Positions 11,577 through 21,942 of a stretch of DNA of 64,000 nucleotides are shown here, one piece after another. The stretch is from Neoceratodus forsteri (taxonomy: Eukaryota > Chordata > Ceratodontiformes > Ceratodontidae), in the NCBI GenBank assembly GCA_016271365.2, contig CM057458.1:200976501-201040500 (forward strand), in the 5' to 3' direction. The translations under genes were made by a program, and so were the position numbers. Below the pieces are notes generated by a model. That model was not told where the DNA came from. It saw nothing but the letters and a program-made list of their open reading frames with translations, and did not search any database. Position 1 is the stretch's first letter. Each line of letters opens with the position of its first letter.

Positions 11577-12079
11577 TGCAAAAAAGTGAAATAAATCATA
11601 CTCATTAAATATAATACATTTTTTGTTTTCATGTCATGTCTTCTGCAGGCATATTATATCTGCAGATTTAATAAAGTATAAGCAGTCATTATCAGATCAT
11701 TTGTTATTCAGTCCGGCTATGTTCCATGAAAGGATTATATTCATTCCCCCTGCAGTAGCCTTAAATTGTATCATAGTAGTATCTACTGCAGAAAGTCAGG
11801 AAAAATCCTGCTTTTCTGCATCCATTCCATAGCAGTTTCTACTATTTGAACACCCAAATATTTCCTCTAGGTCACCATGTATAAACCTGGTGTGTCCAAA
11901 TTACTGCATTTTTTTAGGATTTCATATGCAAGGCTTTTATCTCTGATTTCTATATCAAGCTATAAAGTTTCCTGCACCCTAGTTATTTTCATAATTCCTT
12001 GGGTACCCAGTTGTATCTTGAGTATATTCCTGAGCAAATTACATATGACACCCTTCAGTTTCTAGTTGTTTTCTTTATA

Positions 12080-12642
12080 AATAGTAACCATTCCATACAA
12101 TGATAATACTACTGGAGCTTGTCCTTCTGCAATTTGTTGCCTGGTGTTGAAATAGTCTAGATCTGGGAAACTCACTTTCAACTCACTCTCAACCCTCTTT
12201 GTTCAATTAGATCGGCATTATACCAGATATAATTTGCTACTTTTGGAGAATTTAGAGAAATTTCTATTGTTCTTATATGACCATCTCTTGAGATTTTTAG
12301 GTGTATCATATCGCTTATATTTATATCTAGGTCATAAAAGTAGTTATTTAATACATAATCTTTCAAATCATCTTCAGTTGTGGTAGGCCAATCATAGACT
12401 GCAGTACACCTTATTGTGGGGAGTTGTTCCTCTACATGGACAGTTTGTGTTTTTCTACCCTTAGCAGTTGGGTCTACTCCAGTATTCACATTTACTGATT
12501 TACCACTCGTAGCTTCCATAGGAATCTCCAAGTTTGGAGCATCCCCTATTTTTGTAGCATCTGATTCATTGGTACAACATTTTTTAAGTGTATCTATTTC
12601 TCTCTCCAATGCTGCTAAACGGTTACATAGATCAGTGGACAA
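12080..12642 (-). pseudogene. LINE 'A' ORF1-like protein remnant
   Basis: The 154-codon frame opens with a heptad-like stretch (LCNRLAALEREIDTLKKC) suggesting a short coiled coil. It continues with a region containing YVLNNYFYDLDINISDMIHL, which resembles the RRM-like and C-terminal parts of LINE ORF1 nucleic-acid chaperones in layout. After a stop near 12178 the sequence continues in another frame (FPDLDYFNTRQQIAEG). Family assignment rests on layout and position upstream of the endonuclease, so it is tentative. Confidence 0.5.
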
Positions 12643-12889
12643 GATAGATAGAAATGTTTATTTTTTGACAGTTTATCATTTGGACTGTTAAGACCTATTT
12701 ACAAGATGGTTCTGTACAGATTATGGTTACAAGTGCAAATCTTAACATAAATTACATAGAATATAACACAATGACTAACACAATCTATAAACAGTGCACA
12801 AAACTAAAAATAAACATGTCAATGACAAATTTACAATACAATAAAATGAAAAACCAAAAAACTTAACAATAACATAATTTAAGAGCATT

Positions 12890-15697
12890 TCATAACCCTA
12901 AACACATACAATTTGGTTTCCACATAGATATCAAACTTCTCTTAAATTGATCCAAGCTACCAGCATTTCTAACATCCAGTCTCAATGCATTCCAAATCTT
13001 TGGTAGGTAAAATCTCCTTTGCATCATACTATATCGATTTCTCACTAAAGGAACCTTCAGGCCTCTATTTTGAATTGCCCTTAGAGAATATTTATTTGTA
13101 GGCCTATGCATATATGGCTTGCCATTTCCATCCCTAAATGCCACAAATGCCCTCTGCCCCAATCTTTTCTTTCTTCGAATCGCTAATGAATCCCATTTTA
13201 AATTTTGTAATAAAATACAATGATGAATATTTATATGACATTGTGTAACATACCTAGCTATTTTATAGTGGACCTTGTTTAAGCTTTCCAATGTTGATTT
13301 TGTCGCAAACTGATAAACTTCACACCCATATTCCATTACTGGCAATAATAGCTGCAATGCAATTTTATTTACATCTTCTCTAGCCAAAAATGAGATCTTT
13401 CGTCTAATAACCCTAACCTAATATTCACCTTCTTTACTATATTCTCTATATAATTTTCAAATGTAAGACTAGAATCTAGAAGTACCCCCAAGTAATTATA
13501 TTGGGCCACAACCTGTAATCTAGTTCCATCAAGTGTAATAATATCTATCTCATGGTTTGATAATGTATCTGCATATTTTGTTTGAAACATCATAACTTGG
13601 GTCTTTTTCTTATTTAACATAATTTTTGAATATTTTAACCAATATTGTAAAGAATCAAAATCTGATTGCAGTTTATATTGTAACTATATTTTTGTACTGG
13701 CTCTTGCAATTAGTGCCATATCATGTGCGTACAGAAAAATTTGTGATTTGGCAATTATTTGTGGAATAGAATTTACATAAATCAGGAACAACAGGAGGCA
13801 TAGGATTGAGCCCTGGGGAACACCCCTATATGTCCCTTCCCACTCAGACAAAATATTCCCTACACTAACCTGTTGTGTTCTTGCTGTCAAATATGACAGA
13901 AGACACAATTTAACAGATTGCAACATTCCCACCAAGGAAAGCCTTTCCATCAGGATACTAAAGTCCACTAAGTCAAAGGCTTTAGAGAGGTCAATGAACA
14001 CCGCCCCCACGGACTTTCCCTGCTCCAGTCCATTTGAGATGGTATCAAGGAAGTCCACAAGAGTGGAGTCCGTTGACCTCCCCTTTCTAAAACCAGCCTA
14101 TCTGTCAATAAATAGTATTTTTCCAAGAAAACCTGTATCTGACTTGAAACAACACTCTCAAATACTTTAGATATCACTGACAACAATGCTATTGGTTGAC
14201 AGTTTGTCAGACTATCCCGATCTCCCCATTTAAATACAGGAATTATTTTTGAGATTTTCCAACACTGTAGATACATACCTTGCTTCAAACTAAAATCGAA
14301 CAATTTAGTCAAAATTGGTGTAATCTGTAAGGCAGCATCTTTAAAAAACTTAATTTCCACCTGATCAAGCCCCGTTGCCTTATTTTGATTTTATTTATTT
14401 GTTTATAAACCTCTTCATTCTTAATTTCCCTGAAATAAAACTGTGATATTTTTTTCTCTATCTTTTCCAGAAATATATGGGGAAGCATCTACGGTCTCTG
14501 GCATATTTATTTTTTCCAAATCTGGGAGTGTGCAAAAATAATGATTTAAGTTGCCTGCAATCTGTCTCACATCTAACTCTGTTCCATCACTATCCTTCAT
14601 AACAGTATCTGTACCCTGACTTGTCTTCCCTTCTAGCTGTTTTACCAACCTCCAATAATGAGCCAGGTTTTTTGTTTGTTCTATTTTTTGTTTATAATAC
14701 TTTTTCCTAGCTTGCCTAATCAAACTTTTGCATTTATTTCTTGCCTTTTTAAACAATTCCCAGTCTGTGGACCTTAATGTTTGGTTAGACTTTCTCCATA
14801 ACCTATCTTTCCATCTATTTTTTTTTTATTTTGTCATCAATCCAAGGATAATGTTTCTTCCATTCCTCATTCCTTAATTTGTTTAAAAGGTGCATTTATG
14901 TTACAAATATCCACAAAAGTTTGAGTAAATTCACTAATTGCCAAGTCAATATCTGGAATAAGATCTATTCGCTCCCAATCCACTGCACTCCGATCTTGTT
15001 GAAATCTTGTCCTATTAAACTTTTTGTAATCCCTAATATATTTAATTTTGGGTGAATCTAATACATTATATTTTTTAATTATCTCACACTCTATATAACA
15101 ATGGTCTCCTAAATATGGGGCACCCACCTTTACATTTTAAGTGTGGGTCCCAGCAGTCACAAAAATTAAATCCAATATATTCCCATAACTCTGATGCTGA
15201 CTTTTCCTTGTGGGAGCATTTATAATCTGAATTAGGCACAATGGTAACAATTCCTTATCCAATTTTTGACCCTTTGCTGCTCCCCAGGCACAACTGAAGT
15301 CTCCTACAAGCACTAAATCATGTTGTTCAACTGTAACAGTCAGTTTTGATGCAAACTGTTCAAATGCTGTTATTTTTACTTTTGGATGTGAATATATCAC
15401 ACCAACACTTAATTTTAAATTAAAAATATGTACCAGAACCATTTCTATACCCTCTGTATTTCCAGACAACAGTTGTTTCATTTGTCCTAGACTTTCTTTA
15501 ACAAACAGTACCACCCCCCCCATGAGGCCTGTCATACCAATATATAGAGCAGTCTTTTAACAGCTAACTCAGAATCCAGGTGTTTTTTTTGTAAGCCATG
15601 TTTCAGAAATTCTCACCACATCATAATTTCCTAAATGAATCCAATGTTCAAATAATGCTTGCTTTCCTACTAGACTTCTAGCGTTATCGTGTGCCAA
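12890..15697 (-). pseudogene. LINE 'B' ORF2: endonuclease and reverse transcriptase
   Basis: In minus-strand order: LAHDNARSLVGKQALFEHW (endonuclease start, 15697), ISETWLTKKTPGF, GGVVLFVKES, VGDFSCAWG (GDFN-like), NILDLIF, GDHCYIECE; then RT blocks IIPVFKWGDRD, AVFIDLSKAFDLVD (both motif-A Asp present), YRGVPQGSIL, FLYAHDMALI (family YADD, first Asp now His), YNYLGVLLDS and a C-terminal part with LLPVMEYGCEVYQF. Broken into about eight frames between 15751 and 12890. It cannot be active. Confidence 0.88.
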
Positions 15698-16009
15698 TTT
15701 ATTTATTTGTTCATCAGTTTGCAACCTTTGAGCCAGAGGTTCATTTCCCAAAGGTACCTCATCACACTGAGGACAAATACATTACAACTTTTTGTTACAT
15801 CATAGAGATTACAAGTTTGGCAGTCACATGAAGTTACAATCATTTGTACAGGGAGAAACAGTTAACTTACAATGGCATATACTTGCACACGGTAACGTGC
15901 AGAAACAGCAAGGTGGTAATAGTTCAGTGGGTGATGGGGCGAGGTTAGGGTGTGGTGAGGTGAGGAGCCACTCAGTGAGCTTTGTCAGTGCATAGTGAGC
16001 TATGGCACC

Positions 16010-16466
16010 TTAGAGACAAGTGCAGCTATGTGTGTTAAATAGCTGGCTCTGAAGTGCAGTTTTGAAGGAGGAGATTGTGGGGGTGTCAGAGATGGTGGTA
16101 GGGAGAGTGTTATACCAGGAAGGAACTCTGTAACAGAAGGACCTCTGTCCATGGGTGGTCCTAGATCTAGGGATAAGTAAAGTGGCCTTGCAGGAGGTTC
16201 GAGTCTGAACCAAGGGTTGGGCTTGGTGGATGGAGGCTGTCAGCCTGGGAGGGGATAGCCCGAGAAGAGTTTTTTTTTGTTATGAGGCAGGTTTGATATC
16301 TAAGCCGTTCATCCAGGTTAAGCAGCATTGCCATGTCATAGAGCTGGCAAGTATGAGTGAGCCTGGGGGCCCCCGTAATTAGCCTACAAGCCTTATTCAG
16401 GGTGAGGTGAATTTTATTGAGGGCGGTCGAGTCCGCAGCACCGTATACTGGCAGGCCATAGTCCAC
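16010..16466 (-). pseudogene. LINE 'C' ORF2 C-terminal domain
   Basis: After a frame change near 16490 the protein continues as MDYGLPVYGAADSTALNKIH and NKACRLITGAPRLTHT (16466-16167), then TTHGQRSFCYRVPSWYNTLP (16213-16010). Element 'D' carries the same order (DYGLVVYGAATDTALKRIH, NKACRLTMAADRNTHT). The region ends close to the 3' UTR. Confidence 0.8.
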
Positions 16467-16492
16467 AAGGGACAGTATTGAGGATGTAACTG

Positions 16493-18424
16493 CTAGTCAG
16501 AGGGCATCGGGGGGAGACAATTTTTGTAGCGGTAGAGGATACCTAGCCGCACATTGGTAGCTGAGGCAAGAGCATCAATATGGGTGAAGTAGGTGAGGGC
16601 TGCTCCGAAGGAAACCCCAAGGTACTTGTATGAGCGGACTTGTTTGAGAGGTTGTTTGGAACTAGAGAGGATGAGGAGTGAGAAATTGCTGGCTTTGTTT
16701 TGGGGGTGGGCAAAGAGCATAGTTTTTGTTTTTTTGAGATTGATGACAAGTCTATTCTCTTTAAACCAGGTTTCAGCATCATTAAAGGATAGTTGTAAGG
16801 TGTCCTGTAGGGAGATGGGGTTGTGGTGGGTGGCAAAGATGATGGCATCATCTGCATACAGCAGAATTTTTGCAGTGCATGCACTGGGCAGGGTGTTGAG
16901 GTAGAGTGAGAAGAGTAGTGGTCCAAGGATGGAACCCTGGGGAACACCTGAGTGGATGGGACATGTTTTGGAAAAAGTCCCATTGATTTTAACACACTGG
17001 GAGTGGGCAGATAGGTAGCTGGTGCACCAGGAGACCAGCCCAGTAGCGAAGCAGGTGTGGCTGAGGGCATCCAGCAGGAGGAGGTGGGAGACAGTGTCGA
17101 AGGCCTTTGAGAGATCAATGAACACTGCCCCAGCTAGGGAGCCAGAGTCCAGGGAGGAGTGTAGGAAATTTGAAAACTCAATTAGAGCAGTGCTGGTACT
17201 GTGACCTGCATGGAAACCGTGCTGTTCTGGGAAGAGGCTGTTGTGTTTGGTCAGGTAATCAGTAATTTGAGTGGCCACCAGTTTTTCTAGGGCTTTGGTG
17301 AGCGATGGGAGGATGGAGATAGGCCTGTAGTTCCCAGCCATGGACCTGTCACTGCCTTTGTGTATGGATGTAATTGTGGCAGTTTTCCATGCCGATGGGA
17401 ATTGTCCCAGGCAGAGGGATTTGTTGAGAAGGCTGGTGAGTGGAGAAAGGACCTGATCCAGCACCCAACAGAGGATGCTGGGGTCCAGTGAGTCGCTGCC
17501 AGGACTATTGCTCTTTAATGCATTAATCAGGTGGGGTCTGACTTCCTGGGCAGTTACCCTATGTAAGTGGAAACTAGGGCATTGGATGACTGGGGCAGGT
17601 AGGGAGTGGGGTGGGTCAAAGAAATTGCTAGGGAGGACTGAACTAAGGTCCGTGAAGGATGTGTTTAGGAAGTTAGCTATGCAGTCAGGGTCAGTAAAGA
17701 TAGAGCCATCTATGGTGATCTGGGATGGGGAAGGGGAGCGCGTGCTCCCATTTAATTGTTTAATGTTGTCCCAGAATGTTCGTGCACACCCCCAGGAGGA
17801 GGAGGTGAGCATGGCCTGGTAGTGATCGGCCTTTGCTTTTTGGATGGCCCAGGTGCACTTGTTCCATGCAGCATTGTATGCCTGTCTGTCTGCCATCTGA
17901 CCTGTTTCTGTGGCCAGGTGCCATAGGTTATCCCTGTGTTTGAGCAGTTGTAGCAGGGCAGGGGTAACCCAGGGTACATTACGCTTTTTGGTTCGGACTT
18001 CCGTGAAGGGTGCGAATATGCCACAGGCTTTGCTGAAGGTTTGGGAAAAAAAGAGTAGGGCAGTATCTATGTCAGGGGCGTAGTGTATGGGTGACCAGTT
18101 TGTTTGGGCAAGAAGTTGCTTGAGGCTTTTTAGCCCACCTGGTCTGAGGCGCCGGTGTAGTGTGGGTTGGGCTGTGAGTTTGGTGTGGAGGTCACCCAAT
18201 GGAATAGGATAGGGGGAGTGGTCACTAAGTGAGTCAGGAAGGACCTGGATATCATGGACTTGTTCAGGGCAGTTGGTGATGACCACATCCAGAAGGGTGC
18301 TGATACCTCTTTTTGTGTTTACTCTAGTGGGTTGAGAAATGAGTTGAGTCAAATCTATTGCCACAAAGGAGTCATGGGTGATGGAGGAGGAGGTGCTGAG
18401 CCAGTTCATGTTGAGGTCTCCCAC
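16493..18424 (-). CDS. LINE 'C' ORF2 main frame: endonuclease C-term plus reverse transcriptase (643 codons)
   Basis: The longest ORF in the window. Residues 2-5 are GDLN, the endonuclease GDFN block, and 67-70 hold SDHS, the endonuclease catalytic His region. RT blocks follow: NSPGSDSLDP (306-315), GNYRPISILPS (364-374), HGFHAGHSTSTAL (402-414), AVFIDLSKAFDTV (433-445; catalytic Asp 437), GVPQGSILGPLLF (493-505) and YADD (523-526, plus 16847-16858), all intact. YKYLGV (599-604) starts the thumb. The frame lacks the endonuclease N-terminus, separated by a stop at about 18430 and a frameshift near 18590, and the C-terminal domain lies in other frames below 16490. It is therefore a damaged gene with an intact palm. 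Confidence 0.85.
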   Translation of the reverse strand: MGDLNMNWLSTSSSITHDSFVAIDLTQLISQPTRVNTKRGISTLLDVVITNCPEQVHDIQVLPDSLSDHSPYPIPLGDLHTKLTAQPTLHRRLRPGGLKSLKQLLAQTNWSPIHYAPDIDTALLFFSQTFSKACGIFAPFTEVRTKKRNVPWVTPALLQLLKHRDNLWHLATETGQMADRQAYNAAWNKCTWAIQKAKADHYQAMLTSSSWGCARTFWDNIKQLNGSTRSPSPSQITIDGSIFTDPDCIANFLNTSFTDLSSVLPSNFFDPPHSLPAPVIQCPSFHLHRVTAQEVRPHLINALKSNSPGSDSLDPSILCWVLDQVLSPLTSLLNKSLCLGQFPSAWKTATITSIHKGSDRSMAGNYRPISILPSLTKALEKLVATQITDYLTKHNSLFPEQHGFHAGHSTSTALIEFSNFLHSSLDSGSLAGAVFIDLSKAFDTVSHLLLLDALSHTCFATGLVSWCTSYLSAHSQCVKINGTFSKTCPIHSGVPQGSILGPLLFSLYLNTLPSACTAKILLYADDAIIFATHHNPISLQDTLQLSFNDAETWFKENRLVINLKKTKTMLFAHPQNKASNFSLLILSSSKQPLKQVRSYKYLGVSFGAALTYFTHIDALASATNVRLGILYRYKNCLPPMPSD

Positions 18425-18430
18425 AAAGAT

Positions 18431-18960
18431 TTAGTCAACCTTGTGAAGGAGGGTTGCAAGATAATCTGTTAAGGATACCAGTGCCAGGTTTTGTTTTTTG
18501 GGGGGAATGTAGGCAGTGGTGAGATATAGGGGGCCCCTGGAGGGGTCTGGAGTTAGTTTGAGGGTTAGGGCCTGTGCCCCGTTTATGAGAGCTGGGGCAG
18601 GAGTGCTTGTCCAGTGAGAGAGTCCCTGGTATAGATTGCACAGCCACCCCCCCATTTGCCTACATGATCCTCCCGGTATAGCGTGTATCTTGGGAGGGAG
18701 ACAGAGGAGTCAGGAGTGGACTTTGATAGCCAAGTTTCCACCAGTGTTATGACATCTGGTTTATGCAGTGTGACCCAACATTGGAGGGAATCAAATTTTT
18801 TCAGAAGGCTGCATATATTCATGGATGCTATGTGGAGCCAAGGGGACCCAGCTGGTGTGCTAGTATGGACAGAGCCTGGGTTGGGATGTATATTGCCTGT
18901 TAAGAGTAATAGGATGACCACGGCTCTGGCCAGGGGGTGGTGATGAGTGAGCTTTCGATA
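18431..18960 (-). pseudogene. LINE 'C' ORF2 N-terminus: 2A-like leader and endonuclease start
   Basis: The frame from about 18960 reads HHHPLARAVVILLLLTGNIH, then PNPGS (2A-like; NPG at 18874-18882), then HIASMNICSLLKKFDSL (endonuclease start), VITLVETWLS (catalytic Glu block) and KWGGGCAIYTRDS. A frameshift near 18590 moves the reading to the 18655-18431 frame (LYLTTAYIPPKK), which meets a stop just before GDLN of the main ORF. APE-type LINEs of this group often begin ORF2 with such a hydrophobic stretch ending in NPG(P). Confidence 0.75.
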
Positions 18961-19107
18961 GGTATGTAGTGAGGAGGAGGAGGAGATCTTCTGGGAACAG
19001 GGGATGGGCAGGGTTTGCCAGGCCTGGAGGACGAGAACAATAAGCCTCCAATGGGAGCCTGGGTAAGCAGCGGGGAGTCAACCAGGGGAAGGGTGCTGTG
19101 GGCTAGG

Positions 19108-19476
19108 TTACATGGTGAGTGTAGGGTGGGATCGTACTCTGTCTGGAAAAAATGTGGGTGCTAGTGCCAGTGTGCCTGGGGGCTGCCTGGTTGATGGGAT
19201 GTGGGTACCAGAGTAAGGATGAGGGGAATGCATTTTAGGAGGAGGTGGACTAGCATAGTGCTTACGGCAACAGCAGGGCAGATAGGTAGAAATATTTTGG
19301 TAGCCCTCCTGCAAGCGTAGATGCCACTTTGGATCAGTGGTAGTGACAAAGACTCTGGTGGGCAGGGTACCAGGTTCAAAACTCTCCCAGGGCAGTTGGA
19401 AAAGGGGCCTGGGTGAGAGAAGCAGGCTAGGTTTGGGCCAGAAATAGGGTGAGAAATAGTGACTCCTAGTGGTCAC
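19108..19476 (-). pseudogene. Proline-rich frame upstream of LINE 'C' ORF2 (possible ORF1 remnant)
   Basis: A 122-codon minus frame, rich in Pro, Ser and Thr, with FEPGTLPTRVFVTTTD and a CCCRKH cluster. It lies where an ORF1 would be expected. I recognise no domain and it may be untranslated leader sequence. Confidence 0.25.
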
Positions 19477-19835
19477 TGGGTGTAGGCTTGGTGGTGTGAC
19501 AAGGGGTCAGAAAGTGGGCTAGCTATAGGACTGGGTGTGGGGAAGAGATATGGGCAGGGTAGCTGTAAGTTGAGGAGGAGAGAAGTGGAACAGGTTGTTA
19601 GAAGGGATCCAGGAAGTAGGGGGAGGAGGAGGTCTGAATAGAGGTACCTGAGGTGGGAGTCTATGGGTCCCTCTAGTGGCTGGCTGGTATAACCTGCAAA
19701 TGGGAAAATGGAGACTCAGTATTTCACCTGGCAGGAAATGATGTCATGGGGCATGGCCAATACATTAAGGGATGCCCCTGGATGGGAGGGTGGCTGGGGC
19801 AGGTGGGGGCAGATGACACGCAGCGTCATCAGGCT

Positions 19836-20648
19836 AACACCCCACACAAGAAAGCTGGCAGCTTTAGGAGGTATCCTTTACCTCTTAGGCATCTTACGGT
19901 GCAAATCCAGCTCCAGGAGGGAGCTTATGGTCATTGGACACTGCCGCGGGTAGCAGTGTACGGGGGGGGGGTCTGAAGGCCTACATGAGGAGAAGCAGAA
20001 CAAAGGGGCACATTAGTATGCAGAGGGAGAAAGGTAGGAGCTCAATCCCTTACTGCGCATGTGCGAGCTGTTGGGCTATGTCCTGACTACAGCTCCTACT
20101 ACGCATGCGTGGATTTCCTACATGGCGATATCCAGGACTCTCAGGTAGGCACTAACTGACTGAAACTACAGAGTACAGAGAACTAGAGTGTTTCACATAA
20201 CTTAGTAGCTTGAATAAATACAGTCACTAAGAAGTCCCAGGCTATACAGGTATTGTAAGCAGAGAAACAATACTAACAAGTACAAAATATAGCCACTAAG
20301 GCGCTGATAGCCTAGCGTCTTAAAGTACCCCCACGATTTCAGCAGACAACAAGGTAATAGTGCAAAATGCATACATAAAAAATCAATCAGTAGCCCTGTG
20401 GGGACAAATAATATTCTTAAAGTCCCTTGAGAACACCCCACACAAGAAAGCTGGCAGCTTTAGGAGGTATCCTTTACCTCTTAGGTGTCTTGCAGAGCAA
20501 ATCCAGCTCCAGGAGGGAGCTTGTGGTCATTGGACACTACCGCGGGTAGCAGTGTATGGGGGGGGGTCTGAAGGCCTCTTAGGCATCTTGCAGTGCAAAT
20601 CCAGCTCCAGGAGGGAGCTTGTGGTTGTTGGACACTGCCGGGGTAGCA
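19836..20648 (-). repeat. 5' end of LINE 'C': repeated ~146-bp unit around a unique spacer
   Basis: Copies lie at 20432-20577 and 19836-19982, with a partial copy at 20574-20648. The full copies share AACACCCCACACAAGAAAGC, CTTTAGGAGGTATCCTTTAC, CCAGCTCCAGGAGGGAGCTT and a run of G before TCTGAAGGCCT. A ~450-bp unique segment (19983-20431) separates the two full copies. Repeated 5' regions with promoter activity are known in several LINE families; a promoter role here is inference. Confidence 0.75.
20048..20120. promoter_or_regulatory. Two NRF1-like sites in the LINE 'C' 5' region
   Basis: CTGCGCATGTGCGA (about 20054-20067) and CTACGCATGCGTGG (about 20100-20113) are close to the NRF1 palindrome consensus (GCGCATGCGC). 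They lie in the unique segment between the 5' repeat copies, a sensible promoter position. Binding is not shown. Confidence 0.4.
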
Positions 20649-20933
20649 GTTAACAGAATTCATTTGATTTTGTTTTATGGGGTTTAATTTCACATCTCCA
20701 CTTACCATAATTAAGAGCTTAACCAATTATGTACCCCTGCTGAGATCAATGCTGACAGATCCAAGATCCAGTTTTAACCAATTTATAATCTTAAATGACA
20801 GCAGTTGATTATTTTCCCACTTAATAAATTTATTCCTCCTAATACTGCTTTTATCTCCATTTCTGTTTGCCTTGGGTCCAAGATCTGCCAGCAAAGATGT
20901 CACATGGCAGCATCCACTTCCATGCTGCTCCAC
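20649..20933 (-). pseudogene. LINE 'B' ORF2 leader with 2A-like motif
   Basis: From 20933 the frame reads about 68 codons including NKFIKWENNQLLSFKIINWL, has one stop at 20727-20729, and continues in the same frame as LVKLLIMVSGDVKLNP (2A-like block at 20676-20699), followed by Ile where 2A has Gly. The frame ends on a codon boundary at 20649, where LINE 'C' starts. Because the same phase resumes with the 'B' endonuclease at 15697, this is most simply its N-terminus. Confidence 0.65.
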
Positions 20934-20959
20934 AATTATCTATAGGCAGCTCCCATTTC

Positions 20960-21460
20960 CATTTTGCTCCACATTTAACAAATAATGCCTGTTTACAAAG
21001 AAGAAAATTACCACACTAATCCAAATAGACAACTTTTACATTTTAAACAATAAGTGATATTTAGCACAATAAATCAATCTAAATACAGAATCTATTAACA
21101 GTTACAATTTTTCCATATTGTTTCCAGAGCTACTTATCAAATTATATAATTCTACACTCCAATTCTAAATCTCCTGTCATTAACTACTGTATATAGCAAT
21201 TTAAAACTATTACCATGGATATATGATCCTCATATTAACTAGGGTTTAACTATGGATACTTTTTTTTAAACTAACACTGACAAGGAACTTTCTTTAACAT
21301 ATATTCATATTACTACTACTCCAGGCTAGTTTCTATGTAATTAAATAAGCCTAAAATGAACTTACTTTATGCATAATAACATTTGCCAGCAATTTAAATA
21401 CTCACTTTCCAATGTATTTTTATATTTTCCACAGCAACACATACAAGAAGGGAGACTGCA
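20960..21460. other. AT-rich stretch, no recognised feature
   Basis: Low-complexity AT-rich sequence between the 2A-like leader and the direct repeat. It is probably part of the LINE 'B' region between ORF1 and ORF2. No motif seen. Confidence 0.4.
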
Positions 21461-21570
21461 CTGTTACCTTCTGATTTTTCTACTCTGAGTGACACTTGTG
21501 TCATTAATGCCCACACTACTGCTCGTGCTTAAGCGAGCGGCACGAGTTTTAAATGGCCAGCGTGCTGAGT

Positions 21571-21923
21571 GGAGTATGCCAGCAAGATCCCAAACTAACA
21601 ACTTAAACAGCATAGCATCCTTTTGTAACAGAAAATCCTGCTTACTGGTGGAAAATTGCAGGTCTGTGTTGGCAGTTGTTTCAATCAACCTCCCAGGGAC
21701 ACAGAGTTAACACAGCTTCAGCTGCTATTCTGGCAAAGCAAGCGTTGCAAGTTTTAAGTTGCTAGCACTCCCGCTCCTTCTTCGTGCTGCGAGGAGTATG
21801 CCAACAAGATCCCAAACTCATAATTTAAACAGCAGAGCATCCTTTTATAACAGAAAGTCCTGCTTACTGGTGGAAAATTGCAGGTCTGTGTTGGCAGTTG
21901 TTTCAGCTGACCTCCCAGGGACA
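21571..21923. repeat. ~225-bp tandem duplication
   Basis: 21571-21701 and 21796-21923 are near-identical: AGTATGCCA(G/A)CAAGATCCCAA, then GCATCCTTTT, TCCTGCTTACTGGTGGAAAA and GGTCTGTGTTGGCAGTTGTT. On the minus strand the copies read TANTDLQFSTSKQDFLL and give a 75-codon open frame at 21688-21464. Confidence 0.85.
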
Positions 21924-21942
21924 AGCCAGTTAAACCATAGTT

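Larger units (their letters stand above)
5400..12650 (-). mobile_element. LINE 'A' (APE-type, clade unresolved), interrupted at 6.18-8.96 kb
   Basis: A minus-strand non-LTR retrotransposon reads in order ORF1 (12642-12080), endonuclease (11576-10900), reverse transcriptase (10390-8907) and C-terminal tail (6180-5560). RT blocks include NKAPRPDSTP, YRPISLMDVF, GVRQGCVLAPTLFSIYI and FPNDIILFS. The C-terminal part has a CDCNHG...HV...C arrangement as in the terminal zinc-knuckle of several LINE clades. Most domains are shared with the I/Jockey-type groups and I cannot assign the clade. It is split by a 2.8-kb repeat block, after which the ORF continues (WLDAVYKMLDRYKLNVL). Confidence 0.8.
15698..20648 (-). 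mobile_element. LINE 'C' (L2-like, CR1/L2 group), nearly full length
   Basis: A 4.95-kb minus-strand element inserted in LINE 'B'. It has a repeated 5' region (20648-19836), an ORF2 with 2A-like leader (18.95-16.0 kb) and a 3' end with CTCTGGCTCAAAGGT followed by the tail AAATAAATAAA (plus 15698-15709). Element 'D' at 29.9-33.4 kb ends in the same way (GAGCTCAAAGGT, then AAATAAATAAATAAA), so they are related families. Only about three frame breaks separate it from an intact ORF2, making it one of the younger copies here. Confidence 0.85.

Noticed and set aside
15740..15845. Cys-rich stretch on the minus strand that could be a PHD finger upstream of the LINE 'B' endonuclease
   Set aside because: Comparison with the end of LINE 'D' shows this is the 3' UTR end of LINE 'C' (CTCAAAGGT and AAAT tail), so it is not coding.
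16543..17118. 191-codon minus frame
   Set aside because: Lies within the 643-codon RT frame in another phase; a shadow.
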